Assembly (NCBI GenBank): GCA_034670265.1
Contig: JAXMNU010000001.1
Span: forward strand, 434,001-498,000
DNA from: Halomarinibacterium sp034670265
GTDB lineage: Bacteria; Bacteroidota; Bacteroidia; Flavobacteriales; Flavobacteriaceae
Reading direction: 5' to 3'
DNA: 64,000 nt
Below the pieces are notes generated by a model, which was not told the DNA's origin, made no database searches, and saw only the letters and a list, made by a program, of their open reading frames with translations. Within the stretch, counting starts at the first letter, position 1; each line of letters begins with the position of its first letter. Positions 61,206-64,000 of this stretch are shown piece after piece. The position numbers were made by a program, and so were the translations under genes.

Positions 61206-63806
61206 ATGAACTTTAATAATTTTACTATAAAATCACAAGAAGCGATTCAGCAAGCGCAACAGCTTGCCCAAAGCTTAGGGCATCAACAAATTGAAAACGA
61301 ACATTTGCTCAAAGCTCTTTTTGAAGTAGATGAAAATGTAATTCCATTTATCCTTAAAAAACTAAACGTAAACGTAACGTTACTTCAGCAACTATTAGAC
61401 AAACAGTTGGAATCTTTCCCCAAAGTGTCTGGGGGCGATATTATGCTATCGCGCGAAGCTGGAAAAACTGTCAATGAAGCCAGTATCATTGCTAAAAAAA
61501 TGAACGATGAATATGTAAGTGTCGAACACTTACTATTGGCAATTTTTGCTTCCAAAAGCGGCATTTCACAGAGCTTAAAAGATCAAGGTGTTACCGAAAA
61601 AGCCCTAAAAGCAGCGATTGAAGAATTACGCAAAGGCGACCGAGTAACTTCGCAAAGTGCGGAAGAAACCTATAACGCTTTAAATAAATACGCACGTAAT
61701 TTAAATCAGTTAGCGCGCGACGGAAAGTTAGATCCCGTGATTGGCCGTGATGAAGAAATACGAAGAATCCTTCAAATTCTTACCCGTCGCACCAAAAACA
61801 ACCCGATGTTGGTGGGTGAACCTGGTACAGGTAAAACAGCCATTGCCGAAGGATTAGCACACCGCATTGTAGATGGCGATGTGCCCGAAAACTTAAAAAG
61901 CAAAGAGATTTATTCCCTCGATATGGGCGCTTTAATTGCCGGTGCAAAATTTAAAGGAGAGTTTGAGGAGCGCTTAAAAGCGGTCATTAAAGAAGTTAAT
62001 TCCAGCGATGGAGACATTGTATTATTTATCGATGAGATTCATACCCTTGTAGGTGCTGGAGGTGGGCAAGGCGCCATGGATGCAGCCAATATTTTAAAAC
62101 CTGCGTTGGCGCGTGGCGAACTCCGTGCGATTGGTGCCACTACCTTAGACGAATACCAAAAATACTTTGAACAAGACAAGGCTTTGGAGCGTCGTTTTCA
62201 AAAAGTGATGGTGGACGAACCCGATACCGAAAGTGCGATTTCTATCCTACGCGGAATTAAAGAAAAGTACGAAACACACCATAAAGTGCGCATTAAGGAC
62301 GAAGCCATTATCGCTGCGGTAGAACTTTCGCAACGCTATATTACTAATCGGTTTTTACCCGATAAAGCCATTGACTTGATGGATGAAGCGGCTTCAAAAC
62401 TACGAATGGAAATCAACTCCAAACCTGAAGAATTAGATGTTTTGGATAGAAAGGTAATGCAGTTGGAAATTGAAATTGAAGCTATTAAACGTGAAAAAGA
62501 TGAAGCAAAGCTGAAAACCCTTCGGTCTGATTTGGCAAACTTAAAAGAAGAACGAAATGAGCTAAATGCGAAGTGGAAAGCCGAAAAAGAAGTAGTTGAA
62601 AACGTTCAGAATACTAAAACGGAAATTGAAGAATACAAATTGGAAGCAGAACGTGCCGAACGTGAAGGCGATTTTGGAAAAGTAGCCGAAATCCGTTACG
62701 GAAAAATAAAAGAAGCGCAAGAGAGACTTTCAACATTAGAAACTGAATTAGCAAATCAAGGCGAAAGCTCTTTAATAAAAGAGGAAGTGACTAATGAGGA
62801 TATTGCCGAGGTCGTTGCCAAATGGACTGGAATTCCAGTAACGAAAATGATTCAGAGTGAGCGCGATAAATTGCTGAAACTGGAAGATGAATTGCACAAA
62901 CGAGTGGTAGGGCAAGAAGAAGCGATTGTGGCGGTGAGTGATGCCATTAGACGAAGCAGAGCAGGTTTACAAGATGCTAAAAAACCTATTGGTTCCTTCC
63001 TGTTTTTAGGAACGACTGGGGTGGGTAAAACCGAGTTAGCAAAAGCGTTAGCAGAATATTTGTTTGATGATGAAAATGCGATGACCCGAATTGATATGAG
63101 TGAATACCAAGAGCGCCACAGTGTAAGCCGATTGGTGGGAGCACCTCCAGGCTACGTGGGCTATGATGAAGGTGGGCAACTAACCGAAGCAGTGCGAAGA
63201 AAACCGTATTCGGTGGTGCTGCTGGATGAAATTGAAAAAGCACATCCAGATACCTTCAATATACTTTTACAAGTGCTTGATGAAGGACGATTGACAGACA
63301 ATAAAGGACGTGTAGCCGATTTCAAAAACACGATTATTATTATGACAAGTAATATGGGAAGCCATATTATTCAGGAGAAATTTGATAGCGTAAAAGACAT
63401 AGACACCGCTATGGAAGCTGCCAAAGTGGAAGTCCTTGGATTATTGAAGCAATCGGTACGACCCGAGTTCTTAAACCGAATAGACGATATTATTATGTTT
63501 ACACCGTTAACACAAAAAGACATCAAGAAAATTGTAGGTCTTCAATTAAAAGGAGTAACAAAAATGTTGGCAAAGCAACACATCACTTTGGATGCTACTG
63601 ATGAAGCCATTGAGTATCTTTCAAAAAGAGGATTCGATCCACAATATGGAGCACGTCCTGTAAAGAGAGTGATTCAGAAAGAAGTACTGAACAATCTTTC
63701 TAAAGAAATTCTTTCAGGAAAGATAAGTACGGATAGTATTATACTGTTAGATAGCTTTGATGATAGTTTGGTTTTTAGAAATCAGCAGGATTTAGTGAAT
63801 AGTTAA
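61206..63806 (+). CDS. clpB: ATP-dependent disaggregase ClpB
   Basis: 866 residues, full length. Clp-N domain (about 1-150), first AAA+ (Walker A GEPGTGKT at 204-211, Walker B LFIDEIHTL), a coiled-coil middle domain (about 410-525, with repeated Lys/Glu helices), second AAA+ (Walker A GTTGVGKT at about 601-608, Walker B VLLDEIEKA) and a D2-small domain ending at residue 866. It rescues aggregated protein with DnaK in the cytoplasm. Monocistronic and closed by a terminator; the TTAGGCTAA array lies upstream. Confidence 0.97.
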   Translation: MNFNNFTIKSQEAIQQAQQLAQSLGHQQIENEHLLKALFEVDENVIPFILKKLNVNVTLLQQLLDKQLESFPKVSGGDIMLSREAGKTVNEASIIAKKMNDEYVSVEHLLLAIFASKSGISQSLKDQGVTEKALKAAIEELRKGDRVTSQSAEETYNALNKYARNLNQLARDGKLDPVIGRDEEIRRILQILTRRTKNNPMLVGEPGTGKTAIAEGLAHRIVDGDVPENLKSKEIYSLDMGALIAGAKFKGEFEERLKAVIKEVNSSDGDIVLFIDEIHTLVGAGGGQGAMDAANILKPALARGELRAIGATTLDEYQKYFEQDKALERRFQKVMVDEPDTESAISILRGIKEKYETHHKVRIKDEAIIAAVELSQRYITNRFLPDKAIDLMDEAASKLRMEINSKPEELDVLDRKVMQLEIEIEAIKREKDEAKLKTLRSDLANLKEERNELNAKWKAEKEVVENVQNTKTEIEEYKLEAERAEREGDFGKVAEIRYGKIKEAQERLSTLETELANQGESSLIKEEVTNEDIAEVVAKWTGIPVTKMIQSERDKLLKLEDELHKRVVGQEEAIVAVSDAIRRSRAGLQDAKKPIGSFLFLGTTGVGKTELAKALAEYLFDDENAMTRIDMSEYQERHSVSRLVGAPPGYVGYDEGGQLTEAVRRKPYSVVLLDEIEKAHPDTFNILLQVLDEGRLTDNKGRVADFKNTIIIMTSNMGSHIIQEKFDSVKDIDTAMEAAKVEVLGLLKQSVRPEFLNRIDDIIMFTPLTQKDIKKIVGLQLKGVTKMLAKQHITLDATDEAIEYLSKRGFDPQYGARPVKRVIQKEVLNNLSKEILSGKISTDSIILLDSFDDSLVFRNQQDLVNS

Positions 63807-63807
63807 A

Positions 63808-63836
63808 AAAAAGCGCCTTATAGGCGCTTTTTTTTT
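63808..63836. terminator. Bidirectional terminator after clpB
   Basis: Perfect stem AAAAAGCGCCT / AGGCGCTTTTT around TAT with T runs on both strands. The minus-strand gene at the right edge ends inside it. Confidence 0.88.
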
Positions 63837-64000
63837 ATTGCTTTACAAACTTTCTTGTGATGGTATTTCCTTCGGAATAAATTTTTAATAAATAGTTTCC
63901 TTGTGCAAGTTTGGACACATCCAATGCATAGGCCTTACTACCTACATCCATTGTTTGTACTCTTTGCCCTAATATTGAAAAGACTTCAACTTTATCAATA
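63835..64000 (-). CDS. T9SS type A sorting-domain protein, C-terminal part (5' end outside window)
   Basis: Only the last 55 codons are inside the window. They read as a Por-secretion C-terminal sorting domain: VEVFSILGQRVQTMDVGSK, LDVSKLAQGNYLLKIYSEGNTITRKFVKQ. Upstream function is unknown. The gene converges on clpB and shares its terminator. Confidence 0.88.
   Translation of the reverse strand, partial: IDKVEVFSILGQRVQTMDVGSKAYALDVSKLAQGNYLLKIYSEGNTITRKFVKQ

Overview
The window reads as chromosomal DNA from an AT-rich member of the Bacteroidetes, most likely a marine-type Flavobacteriaceae. The evidence is type IX secretion C-terminal sorting domains, many short lipoproteins, bacillithiol genes (bshB1, ytxJ), promoters of the Bacteroidetes form TTTG-N19-21-TAnnTTTG, weak or absent Shine-Dalgarno sites, a small 4.5S-type SRP RNA, and DUF2490, DUF4397 and VPS10-like secreted proteins. 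The genus cannot be fixed from the sequence alone.

Layout. 1-15.7 kb: end of an M1 peptidase, a YdeI-like protein, a large secreted TolB/amidohydrolase, a LysM protein, a TauE permease, Hsp20, a MoxR-ATPase/VWA pair, a secreted sortilin-like beta-propeller protein, two DUF2490 paralogues, a lipoprotein Cu/Zn superoxide dismutase and a nitroreductase. 16-22 kb: a four-gene signalling cluster (sigma-54 activator with receiver, membrane PAS protein without kinase, CHASE/PAS histidine kinase, single-domain receiver). 22-28 kb: tRNA-Ser with a nearby copy of its 3' end, three tandem small secreted paralogues, two T9SS cargo proteins and an NDH-2. 28-37 kb: M28 peptidase, tRNA-His, a transsulfuration enzyme overlapping bshB1, and the lower histidine-degradation operon (hutI-hutG-ftcD) continuing into small genes. 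37-41 kb: coiled-coil envelope proteins and pheT. 41-44.4 kb: an accessory island that opens with an array of eleven 21-bp repeats and holds unknown genes with an attC-like palindrome. 44.5-64 kb: housekeeping genes (ABC-F, transaldolase, SDR, ffs, glutaminyl cyclase, cold-shock protein, glyA, fahA, ytxJ, corA, clpB). A second array of palindromic TTAG...CTAA repeats lies upstream of clpB. The start of another T9SS cargo gene runs off the right edge.

How genes fit together. HutI makes formimino-glutamate, which either HutG or FTCD can process. GlyA and FTCD both feed the one-carbon folate pool. BshB1 (bacillithiol synthesis) and YtxJ (a bacilliredoxin) belong to one thiol system but lie 28 kb apart. 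ClpB, Hsp20 and the cold-shock protein are stress functions.

The most unusual material is non-coding: the 21-bp array (40989-41219), the attC-like cassette junction next to it (41299-43526), and the ten-unit palindrome array before clpB (60863-61072). These are the best candidates for something undescribed.
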